The translations under genes were made by a program, and so were the position numbers. A DNA stretch of 64,000 bases from Eukaryota sp. TZLM1-RC (taxonomy: Eukaryota; Metamonada: BaSk clade). Positions 50,236 through 61,984 of this stretch are shown here, in pieces. How positions within the stretch are numbered: the stretch's first letter is position 1; each line of letters starts with the position of its first letter. The notes under the pieces were generated by a model. The model was given only the letters and a program-made list of their open reading frames with translations. It was not told the DNA's origin and did no database searches. The DNA is taken from contig JAUPSS010000002.1 of the NCBI GenBank assembly GCA_040285825.1, positions 3,162,001 to 3,226,000 of the forward strand. The letters are read 5' to 3'.

Positions 50236-50550
50236 CTGTTTTAATCAACGTATTTCTGTAGTCCTTATGTACTAGATGTGATCAACTTGTGATCAAACTT
50301 TGTGTGAAATTGTGTGTGAGTAATGTTGGCTATGTGTTACAAACAGATAAGTACAAACTCATTATTACATTTTCAATTGATTTTGTATATATTTTAATTA
50401 ATTATTTTATCTTTATTGAATTTGCACACTTAATTAAATTAACTCATAACTAATGGGACGACTATCATTGATTGTATATCATTGATTGGTAATTGTATTT
50501 ATTGAATTTGCACACTTAATTAAATTAACTCAATACTAATGGGACGACTA
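50236..50550. other. spacer with a ~60-bp tandem duplication
   Basis: TTTATTGAATTTGCACACTT and the following bases to GGGACGACTATCATTGA occur at 50412-50471 and again at 50498-50557, separated by 26 bp. It overlaps the 3' end of the minus-strand LINE fragment that follows. Confidence 0.6.
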
Positions 50551-50557
50551 TCATTGA
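50412..50557. repeat. ~60-bp direct duplication
   Basis: Two copies (50412-50471 and 50498-50557) of an AT-rich unit ending GGGACGACTATCATTGA, with a 26-bp spacer. The second copy runs into the stop region of the family III LINE fragment, so it is probably its 3' UTR. Confidence 0.6.
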
Positions 50558-50800
50558 ACCAAGATTTCCTCTACAAAATCTTGATCTGCTTGCTGTCTAG
50601 CTAAAGCTTCTCTAATTCGATTGAAAAACCGAGGTAATCTATTAATAATGGCAAATTGAATCCGTGAACGCCATAAAAAAATATCAAATCTTTTCGTTGT
50701 TTTTTCTTGCACCATTTTTTGGAAATCATTCAAAAAAGTTTCTGCTCCAACTGATAATCTTCCATTTATCGAAAATGGGAAAGCAATAAAAACCAAAAAA
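50551..50800 (-). pseudogene. LINE C-terminal fragment (family III)
   Basis: 81 aa on the minus strand, FIAFPFSINGRLSVGAETFL ... QKMVQEKTTKRFD ... VEEILVQ, matching the decayed plus-strand copy at 12.6-13.4 kb and a 3' trace at ~60.9 kb. It is the last helical segment after the endonuclease domain. Confidence 0.65.
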
Positions 50801-50893
50801 TTAAATTTAAAATAATTAAATTTGAATTAATTGAGTTTATTAATTTTATTTATTTATTTATTTATATAAAGAATCAAATAAAAACAAAACAAA

Positions 50894-51640
50894 CTAAAAC
50901 ACATAAGAAACTAAATTCTCCACGCCAACTCTTGATGAATCCTTATAAAGTTTAGACATCATTAAACTTAAGTACTTCGGAACACTTCTGTACAAAGCGA
51001 AAATGATACGATTTTTCCATAAATTCTCTGCAAAATTCTTACCACTTGAACGACATAAATTACCAAAATCATTGATGAAATTCAAGGCGGATTGTCCAAT
51101 GTTGCCAAAAATCGAAAAGGCAAAAGGAACAAACGAAAACTTCGAATAAAGGTTCTTATTTAAATCATTTAATATCTCGGTATATTTATCTCTCTTACGA
51201 TCTTCAGCCTTGTTTAAATGACCATTAGTACTAAGTAAAACATCATCGCGATAAACAAAAGCAAAGGGATCAACTGTAGTGAAATCAACAACAACTTGAG
51301 AGGAATCCACAAAAGGAGCAATTAAATCACCTCGACGTGAATTAAAAAGATTATCATCACTATAATGCTTCAACAAAGGTTCTACTTTGCAACTAAAATT
51401 GTAACACTTGAACATCTCATATGTCACATCACGAACGGCATTATGAAGAACTGACCTATATTGGAGAAATTTCTTACAGCTCACAATATGACGAAAATTG
51501 GCAGTAGGTTTTTTGTTACAAATACAATAAGAATTGTCCAAAAGACCACTTGGATACATCCCTAATCTCAACCGCATGTTTTGTTTCCAAGCTTCATTTG
51601 TTAAGTGAAGACCAAATGGCCAAAAGTTTATTAATTTTTA
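50894..51640 (-). CDS. LINE C-terminal part with restriction-like endonuclease (family II)
   Basis: 227 aa, open (50894-51577), with a few more residues upstream to ~51640. It contains CICNKKPTANFRHIVSC (zinc knuckle), SRRGDLIAPF ... VVVDFTTVDPF (endonuclease core) and a long helical end. It is clearly related to, but distinct from, family I (KRRADL...VVDVVSVDVC) and family III. The RT is missing, so the copy is 5'-truncated. Confidence 0.75.
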
Positions 51641-51805
51641 AACATTAAATTGTAAAAATAGTAAAAAAATCAAAAAGTATACAATTGAATGTTGCAAACT
51701 AATAAAACCATTGCTGTAGGTGTAAGAGTATCGTTTTTGATACGATTTACTGAGGTTTCCAAGGTGTTTAGTGTATACTAACCCTTGGTGCTGAGAAGTT
51801 TACGC
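51641..51805. other. spacer between LINE fragments
   Basis: AT-rich; nothing recognised except a small inverted repeat, GTATCGTTTTTGATAC, at about 51729-51744. Confidence 0.4.
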
Positions 51806-53743
51806 AATTATTAGGGAATCATCTTCAATTTAGATTTTAAGAATGCTTTCAATTCTGTATCTCGTTCTTCCATTTTACCTTTGCTACAAAAGCATTTTCC
51901 TGAAGTTGAGCCTTTTTTCTATTCATTTTATGGAAAATCATCCACATTCGTCTATGAAAACTTTGACCTGCTTTCGTCTTCAGGTGTTGAACAAGGTGAT
52001 CCACTTGGTCCTTTTTTCTTTTGTCTGGCAATTCATCCATTAATGTGCGAATTGAAAGAATTATTCCCAAAAATAGATATTGTAGCATATATGGATGACA
52101 TTTCTGTAATTGCTCCTATTACAATTCTGAAACAAATAGCAACTTTTATTCAACAGCGTTATGAAGATAATGGTCTCTCATTGAATATCTCCAAATGTTT
52201 GATTATTGGCCATGAACCAATTGATTTTTTCATTAATGATGTCAATGTTCCCTTTATCAATTATGATCAGTCTGGTTTTCGTTTTCTGGGTTGTTATCTC
52301 GGAAATATTGGTGAAGTCAAAAGCCAACTTTCGACTCTGTTGACTCAATTTGGAAATGAATTAGAATCAATAGAAAATTTAAATATTGAGAAACATTTGA
52401 AATTCTTTTTCCTAAAAATCTGTTATTCTGGAAAATTTACTCATATTTTGAGATCAACATCACCATCAATTTCTTTGCAGTTTTGTCGCATTTTTAATGA
52501 ACAAAGAACCAATTTTTTAGCAAAATTATTGGAAATTGATGCATCTCAGTTACGAAGCCACATTTTTTGTGGTACAAATTTTGGTGGTATTGATTTTCAT
52601 AAATCAAGCTACCTTTGTAAGGATGCCTTTATTGGAGGTGGAAAGAATTTTATTTATGAATTTGTGAATAGTTTTTCTGAAAAAATTCATCTCATTGAAA
52701 ATTGTGGCAGCTCTTATCTTATTTCATTGCAACAGGAAATTGAAACTCTTTCACCCAATATTTGGGCTAAATGTTTCCCCTCTGATATTGTGGAACTTCC
52801 TTCAAGAAGCTTGCTCTCCTTACCACTGACTTTTGCAAAATTGCAGAAAAAAATCTTGAAAGTTTTAGAAAACTTGGATCATATTGTACGTCTTAGCTTG
52901 GCTAAGGAAAAAAATCCCGTATTTGCCAACATTATGATTGATCTTGAAGACAGTTGCTCAAGTTGCCTAATCTCCCAAAATCCCAACATTTATGGCCTTC
53001 TACTTAATGATCACCAATGGACCACTGCAATGAGAATGAGATGTTTTCTATGGCCTTGTTCATTACCAAATGATTTAATTTGTCGCTGCAAGAGTGTTGT
53101 TACGCTTTCCCATATTTTAAACTGTAAGTATTTTATAACTTATCGCTCACTTGTTCATGACTCAGTTCGTGATCAATTATATGCCATGTGCAAAAGTTTC
53201 AATATAGAGGCATTTATTGAGCCACTAGTACGTAAGCTGTCTTCAGATCAAACTGATGATTCCTTTGGTAAAAAAAGGGCAGATTTAGTAGCTCCAGGGA
53301 TCGATGGTGTTCTCAATGTTGTAGACGTTGTCTCAGTGGATGTTTGCAAAATTCTACTGCTCATTTAGTGTATTCCACTGATTCGCCGTTAACTAACGCC
53401 GAAAAAAAGAAGATAAAAAAATATGAAGAACCTTTGGCACAGTTAGGTAGAGTGGAACATGTGAAATATCAGTTTGTGCCGTTTGCAATTTCTCTTTTTG
53501 GCAATATTGGACCTTCAGGGTTGCACTTTTTACATTTTAGGAAAATTTTAAAAAAGTGTTACTGAATAGGTCTGGTAAAACAATGAGCTCCACTTTCTGG
53601 TTAAATAGAATTGTTTTTTGCATTTTCAAGTCTATTCCCACAATGATTTCAAAGGCACTTTTAGCTGTCGGTGTGGAATATGAACGTAATACTGTGAGTA
53701 GGTTCAGTAATAGTGATGCTTGTTTGGAGGATATTGAATTCTA
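51806..53743 (+). pseudogene. 5'-truncated LINE: RT and restriction-like endonuclease (family I)
   Basis: The long frame (51881-53368, 495 aa) has SSGVEQGDPLGPFFFCLA, AYMDDISVIAP (RT catalytic), the thumb region, a CRCKSVVTLSHILNC knuckle and KKRADLVAPG ... VVDVVSVDVC. Upstream, LDFKNAFNSV (RT motif A) reads in another frame near 51835. Two frameshifts (~53355 and ~53560) separate the last segments, which end CLEDIEF. A (T)GTTAAAAAAAAA tail follows at ~53790. Very similar to the copy at 30.8-33.3 kb. Confidence 0.85.
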
Positions 53744-53827
53744 GATGGTTATTTTTATGTTTTCATATTCGTTGTTGAATAAAACATATTTGTTAAAAAA
53801 AAATAACAACATTATATCCAAATCAGT

Positions 53828-56490
53828 TTAGTGATACAATCAGTGACGATTCTCAGCCCAAAAAGAGCAAGGCAACAGTGAAATCAGCTCCCTCTTCCAA
53901 AAATTGTAAGACAAGAACTGTCTACTCAAATAGGAAAAAGCGGAAAAATTACCTCAAAGGTTACTAGAAAACCCAAAACTATGCAAAAAAGTAGCCATTC
54001 ACACAGCGGTGATTCAACCTTTGTACTGATTGAAACAGAACAAAAAGTAATATTCAAGAAGTTCGTTAAATGTTTATTCAGCCATTTTTATCAGTTTCTT
54101 GGCGAAAGGTTTCCTCTGATTTCAATGGTTTAACTATCTGTGATTCATTTTTGTATGCAAAAATTTCATTACATCAAAGTCGAATAAATTCGTGAGATCT
54201 CTTAGTTGGTTCCTATTAAAAAAATTTGGGTTTTTTATCTCAATAAATATTCCAGTAAAAAAAGTTAAATAAGTCTAAAGGTATCTTGATGATACATTTC
54301 AAAACCTTTTACCAATTGATTGTTTTAGAAGTAGACCCCAAGAAACAATTAATTATTGTTGCAAAGATAGTGCGCTTGATTTAAAATTGTTTCTACTTTT
54401 TCAATCAAACAAGGTGGTTCGACCAACATTTGTTACTCACAAAACCACACTGAAATCTATTGTAAAGCATAGATAATTGTTAAATTATTATGCTTAATTG
54501 GTTTACAGATTGAGAATGAACATGACATATTGTTTCAAGTTATTTCTTCTACATTTCACTGGGACTGGTCAAGATTTTCTTGTTTCAACTCGGAAAGAAA
54601 TAGAACAAATTCAAATGTTGCTCAGTAAAATTTCTACCATTAAACACAATATTAAACTCAATGAAAGGGGTAACCTTGCTGTACTTAATGAGGACTTGAA
54701 AAATTTTGTTGAAAAAATTTTAAGCAGTTAATGGAAAATATTGGTGGTATTCCTTTTTTTCATTAATCATTGTACTAGATTGAGGGCTTTTATCGCAAAA
54801 ACTATTAAAACGAATTTAAAAGTCAATATACAAATGAGGTATGCTCAATATATTGGAAAATGTATTAATCTATATTTTGAGAAAACTTGGAATCCAAAGA
54901 GAAAAGTCTGTTTTTCGTTGGAGGTTACTTCAAGTCAAGAATCTATTGCTGCAGAGGAATCGTAACAGTTTTCTGACTACTGATGATTTTATTAAACTTT
55001 CTGATGAGGAAATCTTGTACGAAGACAATGAAAATTGTTTGAATCAATCAGCAAAAACTGTTATTTTAAACAGTGATCATCCCAAAATTTGTTAGTTATT
55101 AAAAGATTACAATTGGCAGAATTCAGTTTTTCCTACATCTATTCTAGTTAAAAAATCAAAAGATGAGCTGGCTCTTGAAGTTAAATCGTTACTTTCCACT
55201 GTGCAAATACATCCCAATCTTTTACCAAATCAGCTGACAAAATAATTAATATTTTAGAACAAAGCCAGGGGAAACATTTGAAGCCATACCATTTGTTCGA
55301 AAAGAAACCTGGGTCTTTTGAAACTGTTAGTCAAGGACTCTGGGGTATTTTACGTTCGTCTTTTACAGATAATCAAATTACTGACAAGAAAAATAATTCG
55401 GAGTAGAAAACTCAACAGCTGACCTTGAGCGTATGAAACCAGAACAAAATATATTTTTGGTCATATTTTTTGAATTTAATAAAACAAAGTGTTTCCTAAA
55501 AAAGGCTACAAATTTAACAACACCATTATCATTGATGGTTTTCCAGCCTGTATTGAGCTTGCAAGAGAGGAAACCATTGTCTGTCCTTCAACCCTGATAG
55601 TGCACAGTTTGCAACCACTGAGAACTATTTGGACGATTTGGTTGTTGAATTTCTATCATCAAAACACAAGTACATATTGACCTTGGTAAAAGTGATTTAC
55701 TTTATTTTTGTAGTCAAAAAAGATTCAAACTCAATGCAAAAAACCAACTAAAAAGAGATAAACAATATGAGTAGCTGAGATTAACAGAATTGGAGTGGTC
55801 AACGGTATCGAGAATTCTCCAAAATTTAGACAATTGAAGAAGAATGAGTATATTTTACAAAATGGGATCACAGTGGAAGAAACAGAAGCTACTTTATCAA
55901 AAGAATCATCAGAATCTTTTATTTATAATAATTTCCATTCTGATGTTGCTTTCAAGCTGACAAACATGACATTTGCATTTGATTACTACTGTTGAATGAT
56001 ATGGTACATTCAAAAAATGCACAGATATGTCCATCAGCAGAAAACAGAGGCTAAGTTATTAAAAAGAATGGCTGAGAAGCAATGGAAGCAAGAAGACAAT
56101 ATCCTAATGATTGGTGACAATGGCAATAAGAGACAGAGTTCAAAGCATCATCGATCAAGTAGAGGAGTTGGATGGAGAAATTTCTTTAAGAGAAATGGTT
56201 ACACAGTATGTTTCCTTGATGAGAGAAACACATCTTCAAAGTGTCCAACTTGTTATAACCCAGTAAATGTATTTCTTGATGTTGAGAATCCTAGGCCATG
56301 GATGAAAGAGAAGTACCCAGCTGTGAAATGTCATGCTTTGTTACGATGTCGGTCTGAAGTTTGTAGAGAAGAACGTGATGGAAATGATAAGGTAAATGAT
56401 ATGGAATCGTAACAAGTTAGCGTGTATCAACATCAAGGCCATTGTAGATTATTTTGTAGAGGATAGTGTTGGTGATAGGCATCCATATCT
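53828..56490 (+). pseudogene. long Fanzor-like family, copy D (relic)
   Basis: N-terminal trace FSDTISDDSQPKKSK (53830). The exonuclease region (to ~54.45 kb) is too decayed to read. Then come TRLRAFIAKTIKTNLKVN (like FANFQNNLKL in copy A), GYKFNNTIIIDGF (55498), and the C-terminal part 55996-56490: ILMIGDNG, YTVCFLDERNTSSKCPTC (zinc), CHALLRCRSEVC and, after a frameshift, WNRNKLACINIKAI. The last motif has Asn where TnpB/Fanzor normally has the third RuvC Asp (56411-56413), as in copy A. Confidence 0.65.
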
Positions 56491-56571
56491 GTCTTAAGTT
56501 ATAGCTTTTTTTAAAATTTTTTTTATAAATTGAAATTGATTTTCAACGCTAACAAAACATTAAACAAAAAA

Positions 56572-57365
56572 CTAGAACTTAATATCCTCAATACACGCAT
56601 CAACATCATTAAATCTTTTAAGCGCGCGATTTTCATACTCTATTCCTAATTGTAACAGTGCTTTGGTCAGCATTTTTGGAATTGCTTTAAGAATACTAAA
56701 AACAATTCTATTGTGCCAATTTTTTTCCTGTTCTTTCTTTTATTAAACTTCTGAAACCTTCAAGAAATTTAATGCCAGATATTCCAATGTTACCAAAAAG
56801 AGAAACAGCAAATGGAACCAACTGATACTTGACATGCTCAACACGTCCTAGCTGTGATAAGGGTTCATTGTACTTTTTGATTTTGCTCTTTTCAGCAAAG
56901 CAAAGTGGAGTTTTATCTCTTTTAGCAAAGTCAAGTGCTGAGTCTTTACAAACATCAACAGTGACAACATCAACAACTTTAATAACACCATCAGACGCAT
57001 GGGTAATTAAATCAGCACGGCGTTTCCCAAAAGTATTTTCATCTTCATTTTCAGATGACAACCTTCGCACAAGTGGTTCAACAAAAGCTTCAATGTGATG
57101 ACTTTTGCACATAGCGTATAGTTGGTCTCTAACAGCATCGTGAACAACTGAGCGATATGTAATATTAAATTTGCAATTAAATAAATGATTCAGATTAATG
57201 AGCTGACCACAACGAAAAATCAAATCATTTGGCACACTACATGGCCACAGAAAACACCTCATCCTGAAGGCAGTTGTCCATTGATGATCATTTAATAATA
57301 GACCATATACATTTGGAATCTGGGAAATAAGACAACTTGAGCTACTATCCTTGAGGTCAATTGAA
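56572..57365 (-). pseudogene. 5'-truncated LINE C-terminal part (family I)
   Basis: The minus-strand frame 57262-56708 has RSVVHDAVRDQLYAMC, KRRADLITHAS ... VVDVVTVDVC and a helical end; a frameshift leads to NRIVFSILKAIPKML and the end CIEDIKF at 56572. Closest to the fragment at 9862-11025. Confidence 0.78.
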
Positions 57366-57588
57366 AAGTTTTCTTGATTGGATATGCTAATGTTATCACC
57401 TAAAAAATTTCTTCAACTAAAACTGTTTCAAGAAAGAAAATAGTTGCGGCAGCTTAAATATCACGTATTATAGTGTTTAATTATCATTTTGCTCAGGCTT
57501 TGTATTTGTATAGATGTAAGAAGTTGTGAATAAATCAAATTTTTATTGTTGACTGTCTGATCTTTTCTCGACTGACATATTCACCCCA
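57366..57588. promoter_or_regulatory. 5' region of the intact Fanzor gene
   Basis: About 220 bp of AT-rich sequence between a LINE fragment and the start codon. It presumably holds the promoter and the left end of the Fanzor element; neither could be delimited. Confidence 0.35.
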
Positions 57589-59487
57589 ATGGCAAATCCA
57601 GAGTTGCCACGTCGAGGGCGTGTACTCCCCTGGGAGGTTAACCGTCGTGAGCAACCAATAAACGACAGCAAGACGACAGTTCCAGCAAGTGCTGCTCAGT
57701 TCTTCTCTACTGCAGCTCTTGTTTCAATGGAAAGACAGTTTCGCTATATTCGAACTGCCCGGTTAGCACAGCTGTTCGTCCTGCAATATCCGGAAATGGC
57801 TTTCTGGTTATATCAACAACAGTTTTGGTATCAATGTCAAGACTTTGTAATGGTACCTCATCCGACTGTGAGACGCCCATTCGAGAATCATATGGAAGTG
57901 TACCGCGCACTATATGATGTCTCTTTCCGACCTGGCTGGCCGTTTCCTCCTATTGGCTTTCAGAAGGGAACCGACAACTGGTGCCACTCTGACATTAGAA
58001 GCTTTCGCGCACTGCAAATGGCGAACAGCTTTTGTCAAATACTTACTGATGGCCCTGTCTCCTGGAAGCTGAACTTCTTCCGGACAATGGCTACCTTCTT
58101 TGAGTGCCCTTGCCCAAAGAAATATGCTTCATTAGTGGTGAACACGACTGCAGCCACTATTCCTGACTCTTTGCGCGCATGGTATGATGAAGGTCACCAT
58201 GAGTACATAATGGACCTATTTATTCAGCAGGTTGCCGACCCTCATCGTTTTGACGCTATGTTGATGCTGGACAATGTTGATCTCAGTCCAGACAACATCA
58301 CCTTCTTATTCACTGCTGGGCTAAATATTTTATCCTTTCTGGAAAATATTGCATCTGACACCATGCGAAGAAATGCCGTGTCCCCATCCCCCAGTTATTC
58401 ACCTGGCTTTATCTCTTTTAGTCAACAACTGGAAAAGCATTTTCTCTCTTTTAATGTCAACCACTGTCTGCTGAAAGATCCGTTCGCCTTTTTCAGAAAA
58501 AAGAAGTATCTGACTTACACAATCAGTTCAGATGCTGTTTCAATCCGCTTCACTTTTTCTTTTGCCCCCAAAAAAAATAAGAATCGCCGGACAGCCAGAG
58601 AATTGGCAACCACCATAGCCAGTGGGGAACTCGATATACCTGCAAAGAGTCGAAAGCGAAACTCTAGACTTCAACAACAGGTCCGTCCAAGGCAACGTCG
58701 AAGAACTGACGACGCCTATGAGCCTCCGCCAGTTGATCCATGTGAATATTCATTTTGTGCAATTGATCCTAACCACAAAAATTTGTGTGGTTATTCAATT
58801 GGATCAAGAATTGATAATAACAATGTTGATCATCAACTTTCGGGCCTTGTTCTGAATCCAAAGGCAAGGAAGATCATTCACCCCCCGGTCCTGACCCATG
58901 CATCACCAAATTGCTATTTTGCTAAGAATTTACACAAATATCTTAATGAAATAGCAATGCCTTTGATGTGGGTACCGACACAGGAAGAAATCAGCAATCC
59001 CGACTTCCGTCCGAGAACTATATTAGACCAACTGCTGATAAATGGAGATCGCCGAGTCCTGCGCCGCAACAAGTTTGATTTCTTTATAAGAAGCCAAAAA
59101 AGAATAATGGGATTAATTGAAAAAATTAAACTAATGGCTAATGGAAGAGAAACCATAATTTGGTTTGGTAGTGGAGGTGATGGGCCATCAAGACAATCTG
59201 TGAAAACCCCAAGGAAGCGCTTTTTGAAGGAGATTCAGAAACATTTTACATATGTGAAGCCTAATGGAGATGAATTCTACACATCTGCCAAAACGAATTG
59301 CTGTAAGGTATTCAATCAAAAATTGTATCACGATGATGGGAGGGTGAACAATGATAAGTTTGTATGCCCTCAATGTCAGACACTCTGGTCGAGGGACATC
59401 TCGGCTTCCAGAAACCAACTGGAGATTGCCATAAGTGAGCACTACTACAATGAAAGACCTGAGGCGTTCCGAAGACCCCATAGATAA
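57589..59487 (+). CDS. Fanzor-type (TnpB-like) RNA-guided nuclease, intact
   Basis: 632 aa without interruption, starting MANPELPRRG. The first ~385 residues are helical and match the broken copy at 46307. The nuclease part has CAIDPNHKNLCGY (RuvC I, Asp393), KFDFFIRSQKRIMG, TIIWFGSGGDGPSRQSVKTP (RuvC II region), DEFYTSAKTNCCKVF, then VCPQCQTLWSRDISASRNQL (zinc Cys593/596; RuvC III Asp603). Fanzors are eukaryotic relatives of TnpB/Cas12 that cut DNA under guidance of an RNA usually encoded at the 3' end of the element. No transposase gene is next to it. Assignment is from motif order only. Confidence 0.82.
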   Translation: MANPELPRRGRVLPWEVNRREQPINDSKTTVPASAAQFFSTAALVSMERQFRYIRTARLAQLFVLQYPEMAFWLYQQQFWYQCQDFVMVPHPTVRRPFENHMEVYRALYDVSFRPGWPFPPIGFQKGTDNWCHSDIRSFRALQMANSFCQILTDGPVSWKLNFFRTMATFFECPCPKKYASLVVNTTAATIPDSLRAWYDEGHHEYIMDLFIQQVADPHRFDAMLMLDNVDLSPDNITFLFTAGLNILSFLENIASDTMRRNAVSPSPSYSPGFISFSQQLEKHFLSFNVNHCLLKDPFAFFRKKKYLTYTISSDAVSIRFTFSFAPKKNKNRRTARELATTIASGELDIPAKSRKRNSRLQQQVRPRQRRRTDDAYEPPPVDPCEYSFCAIDPNHKNLCGYSIGSRIDNNNVDHQLSGLVLNPKARKIIHPPVLTHASPNCYFAKNLHKYLNEIAMPLMWVPTQEEISNPDFRPRTILDQLLINGDRRVLRRNKFDFFIRSQKRIMGLIEKIKLMANGRETIIWFGSGGDGPSRQSVKTPRKRFLKEIQKHFTYVKPNGDEFYTSAKTNCCKVFNQKLYHDDGRVNNDKFVCPQCQTLWSRDISASRNQLEIAISEHYYNERPEAFRRPHR

Positions 59488-59675
59488 GTGTTTTTCCATG
59501 TATTGCGTACTTGTACGCGTATTGTGATGTTGCTGCTTTAACTATCATTTGATCGTGATATCATATAGTGATAGAACTAAAGTATGCTTAACGTCTATCA
59601 AGATTGCATGAATTGGTCAAAAGCCAGAAGTGTGTTTTGATAGAAATTCACAGTAGCCTCAAACCTTTCATATGA
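59488..59675. other. 3' region of the Fanzor gene with a small perfect hairpin
   Basis: GCGTAC-TT-GTACGC at 59505-59518 lies 18 bp after the stop codon. Guide RNAs and transposon ends of TnpB/Fanzor loci lie in this position, so a structural role is possible; the broken paralogue lacks a matching hairpin. Confidence 0.35.
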
Positions 59676-60500
59676 ATGCAACTTTCTCTTGCACATCACG
59701 GAGTCACTGTTGTTCCTGCTGATGCCTCTTCTTCGCATCAATCTCATCAGCAATATCCTGTGGTGATCTCTGCACCATTATGTACAGACACAGTCTTTCC
59801 CCCTTCCATTGAACCTTCCAACGAACCGTACTACCAAACCAGCTTCGAAGAAGTATCCGATTCTCATGACCACATGGATGTAGCCATATCACCTAGAACT
59901 CCCACGGAAGAAGAACAACAGTCGTCAGAACAAGAAGAAAGACCTTTAACCGATAGAGTCCAAGCTGCTAGATCGATTGCTGCCCAAACTCAACCCAAGA
60001 AGAAGAAGAAGAGGAAGTGTAAAAGACGGACTAGAAGGGACCAGGAAACCTCACCAGTAGCTGTGTCAGTCGAACCCACACCTCCTCCCGCTCCTCTCCC
60101 CTTGCCTGTTATGGAGGCTGTCGCTACACCTTCTCCTAAACTACCTTCTCCTAAACTACCTTCTCCTCCTAACCCTGAGGACTTGGAGAGGGAAAGAACA
60201 TTGAAGAGAATGAGTGAAATTGTTCAAAAAGTTGAGGTTATTAGTAAGAAATGGAATATTAGAGATAAACCTAAACGAAAAGAAATACGAGTTTTTGAAA
60301 AACCTGTAATTCTTGGGACTCAAGAGGTCAAAAAGGAAGGCAACAAATCAGAAGAACAGTCAGGAAAAGTCAATGTTGACGTCATTTGCAGAATTTCGGA
60401 TAGTATATTGTATGATTGTATTGACGAAATTTTTGGTGAAATGGATTTAGCCTTGGCCAATTTTGTTGATGATTTAATTGAAGAAGAAATTGGTGATTAA
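59676..60500 (+). CDS. unrecognised low-complexity protein, 274 aa
   Basis: Starts MQLSLAHHGVTVVPAD. Ser/Gln/Glu-rich to residue ~90, then a strongly basic block (PKKKKKRKCKRRTRR, a likely nuclear localisation signal), a Pro-rich segment with a repeated PSPKL, a charged coiled-coil-like part (~170-215) and an acidic C-terminus (ISDSILYDCIDEIFGEMDL). I do not recognise the family. Codon use and an intact 274-aa frame argue for a real gene. Confidence 0.6.
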   Translation: MQLSLAHHGVTVVPADASSSHQSHQQYPVVISAPLCTDTVFPPSIEPSNEPYYQTSFEEVSDSHDHMDVAISPRTPTEEEQQSSEQEERPLTDRVQAARSIAAQTQPKKKKKRKCKRRTRRDQETSPVAVSVEPTPPPAPLPLPVMEAVATPSPKLPSPKLPSPPNPEDLERERTLKRMSEIVQKVEVISKKWNIRDKPKRKEIRVFEKPVILGTQEVKKEGNKSEEQSGKVNVDVICRISDSILYDCIDEIFGEMDLALANFVDDLIEEEIGD

Positions 60501-61342
60501 TGTCGAATTGATGATTTAATTAATTTTACTTTTATACTAAAGTTTTCGATTTTATTGTATGTTAATCTTAATTTGTGTTGTGTCATTTTCTATTTTTTTG
60601 AAGAATATGTCTCGGTTCAATGAATTTTGTGCTATTTAGATTTGGGTTTAGTGTGTTTAGTGTTAAAATTTAACAAATCATTATTGTGAACCATCTCTAA
60701 TTGTAAATATTAATCAGTTGGTACTGTATCTTCAGAAAAAGTCATATACTTTGCATTTTATTTACCATCCCACAATGTCCCGTTTCTCTCACAAGATTTT
60801 TACAGTTGCGGGAAAGTTCCAGATCATCACAGAAGTTTCTGGAGTGTATCTTTTATTGGAATTGAACACAAAAAACAAAATAAACTTAGAACTAATTCCG
60901 TTAAACCAAGATTCCCTCTACAAAGGCCTGGTCTGATGGTTTTCTAGCTTTAGCTTTTCTGAGTCGATTTTAATGCAATGGTCATCTATTGAAGATGGAA
61001 AATTCCAGTCGAGAACGCGATATTAATCCGAAGATGATGAAGTAACAGAACAATATCTGTCGTTCTATGGGATAAAGTAGACCGTCTCTTAATAGTACAC
61101 AATCTGTGGTGGAGCTAGTAACAATTCAAACTAGAGAGTAGGTGGTTAGTTTTCAACAAAAAATTATTGATAGTTGTACACCATTGAATGATGTAATCAA
61201 TTAGGTGACTCAGCCTGCCTATTTCAAATTAATTTAAATAGAGTCATTCAGGTGATCAACTTATCACAGTATTTGATTTCATAACGTTGATTTATTGCTT
61301 AAGTTTTTTTATTTTGTACCTGGTAAAAAGTGGTTCATTGGA
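60501..61342. other. intergenic with a trace of LINE family III 3' end
   Basis: At about 60896-60980, bases AACCAAGATTCCCTCTACAAA and the following GTCTGATGG...TAGCTTTAGCTTTTCTGAGTCG match the 3' coding end at 50551-50640 (minus-strand family III LINE). The rest is AT-rich with no gene. Confidence 0.5.
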
Positions 61343-61531
61343 CTACACTTCTTTTCCCGACATTGCTTTATCCCAAGTCTCTCCCATCAACTGATTTCCT
61401 TCTTCTAAAGTCATTTGTCCAGAAGTAACCATATCATCCACTGCAGACCCAACTGGTCCAACCTCTTGGGCAGCTTCTGCTTCCTGTTGATCCATTTCTT
61501 CATCGGTCATTTTGGATTGTTGTCTTGACAT
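61343..61531 (-). CDS. small acidic protein, 62 aa, unrecognised
   Basis: MSRQQSKMTDEEMDQQEAEA, then VGPVGSAVDDMVTSGQMTLEEG and a C-terminal MSGKEV. Acidic and Gln/Met-rich. An intron-like CTATAATTTTTCCAG stands just before the start, so an upstream exon is possible. The clean frame and biased composition support a gene, but its length makes this uncertain. Confidence 0.45.
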   Translation of the reverse strand: MSRQQSKMTDEEMDQQEAEAAQEVGPVGSAVDDMVTSGQMTLEEGNQLMGETWDKAMSGKEV

Positions 61532-61984
61532 TAGACTGGAAAAATTATAGCAATTTTTAACAATTGTAAATTTCACAAAGCCTGTAATCAAGGTTTTCTT
61601 GTTTGAAATCGCAAAAATGATACCTTATGCGTAATGGGATCTCTGTTACAGTGATGATTGATATAACTACAATAGTTTGGTCCTGTCAAGAAGCTCCCAT
61701 CTGTGGATGGATGACATCAGAATATTTCAGCTGTTTTATTACATTCTTTTGATTATTCAAAACAGGGAAAACATTGTTTTTTTGCATGTACAATTTTGAA
61801 GATAAATTTTTTGCTTCTCAATTAAGAACAATACTATTGGATTTTTTGGTAAGCAATGATATTTCATCTGTGCTATATTTATGAACTCCTATCATTGCTA
61901 ATATATCCTTAATTCGAAAATTATATCTGAATTAGAATAATACATTTACAAATTGATATAAGGGTCCAGTGCATTCAACAACAC
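61532..61984. other. divergent spacer; nothing recognised
   Basis: About 450 bp between two genes pointing away from each other. AT-rich; presumably promoters. Confidence 0.4.

Noticed and set aside
59100-59560. Minus-strand open frames opposite the Fanzor C-terminus
   Set aside because: Shadows of a conserved plus-strand coding region.
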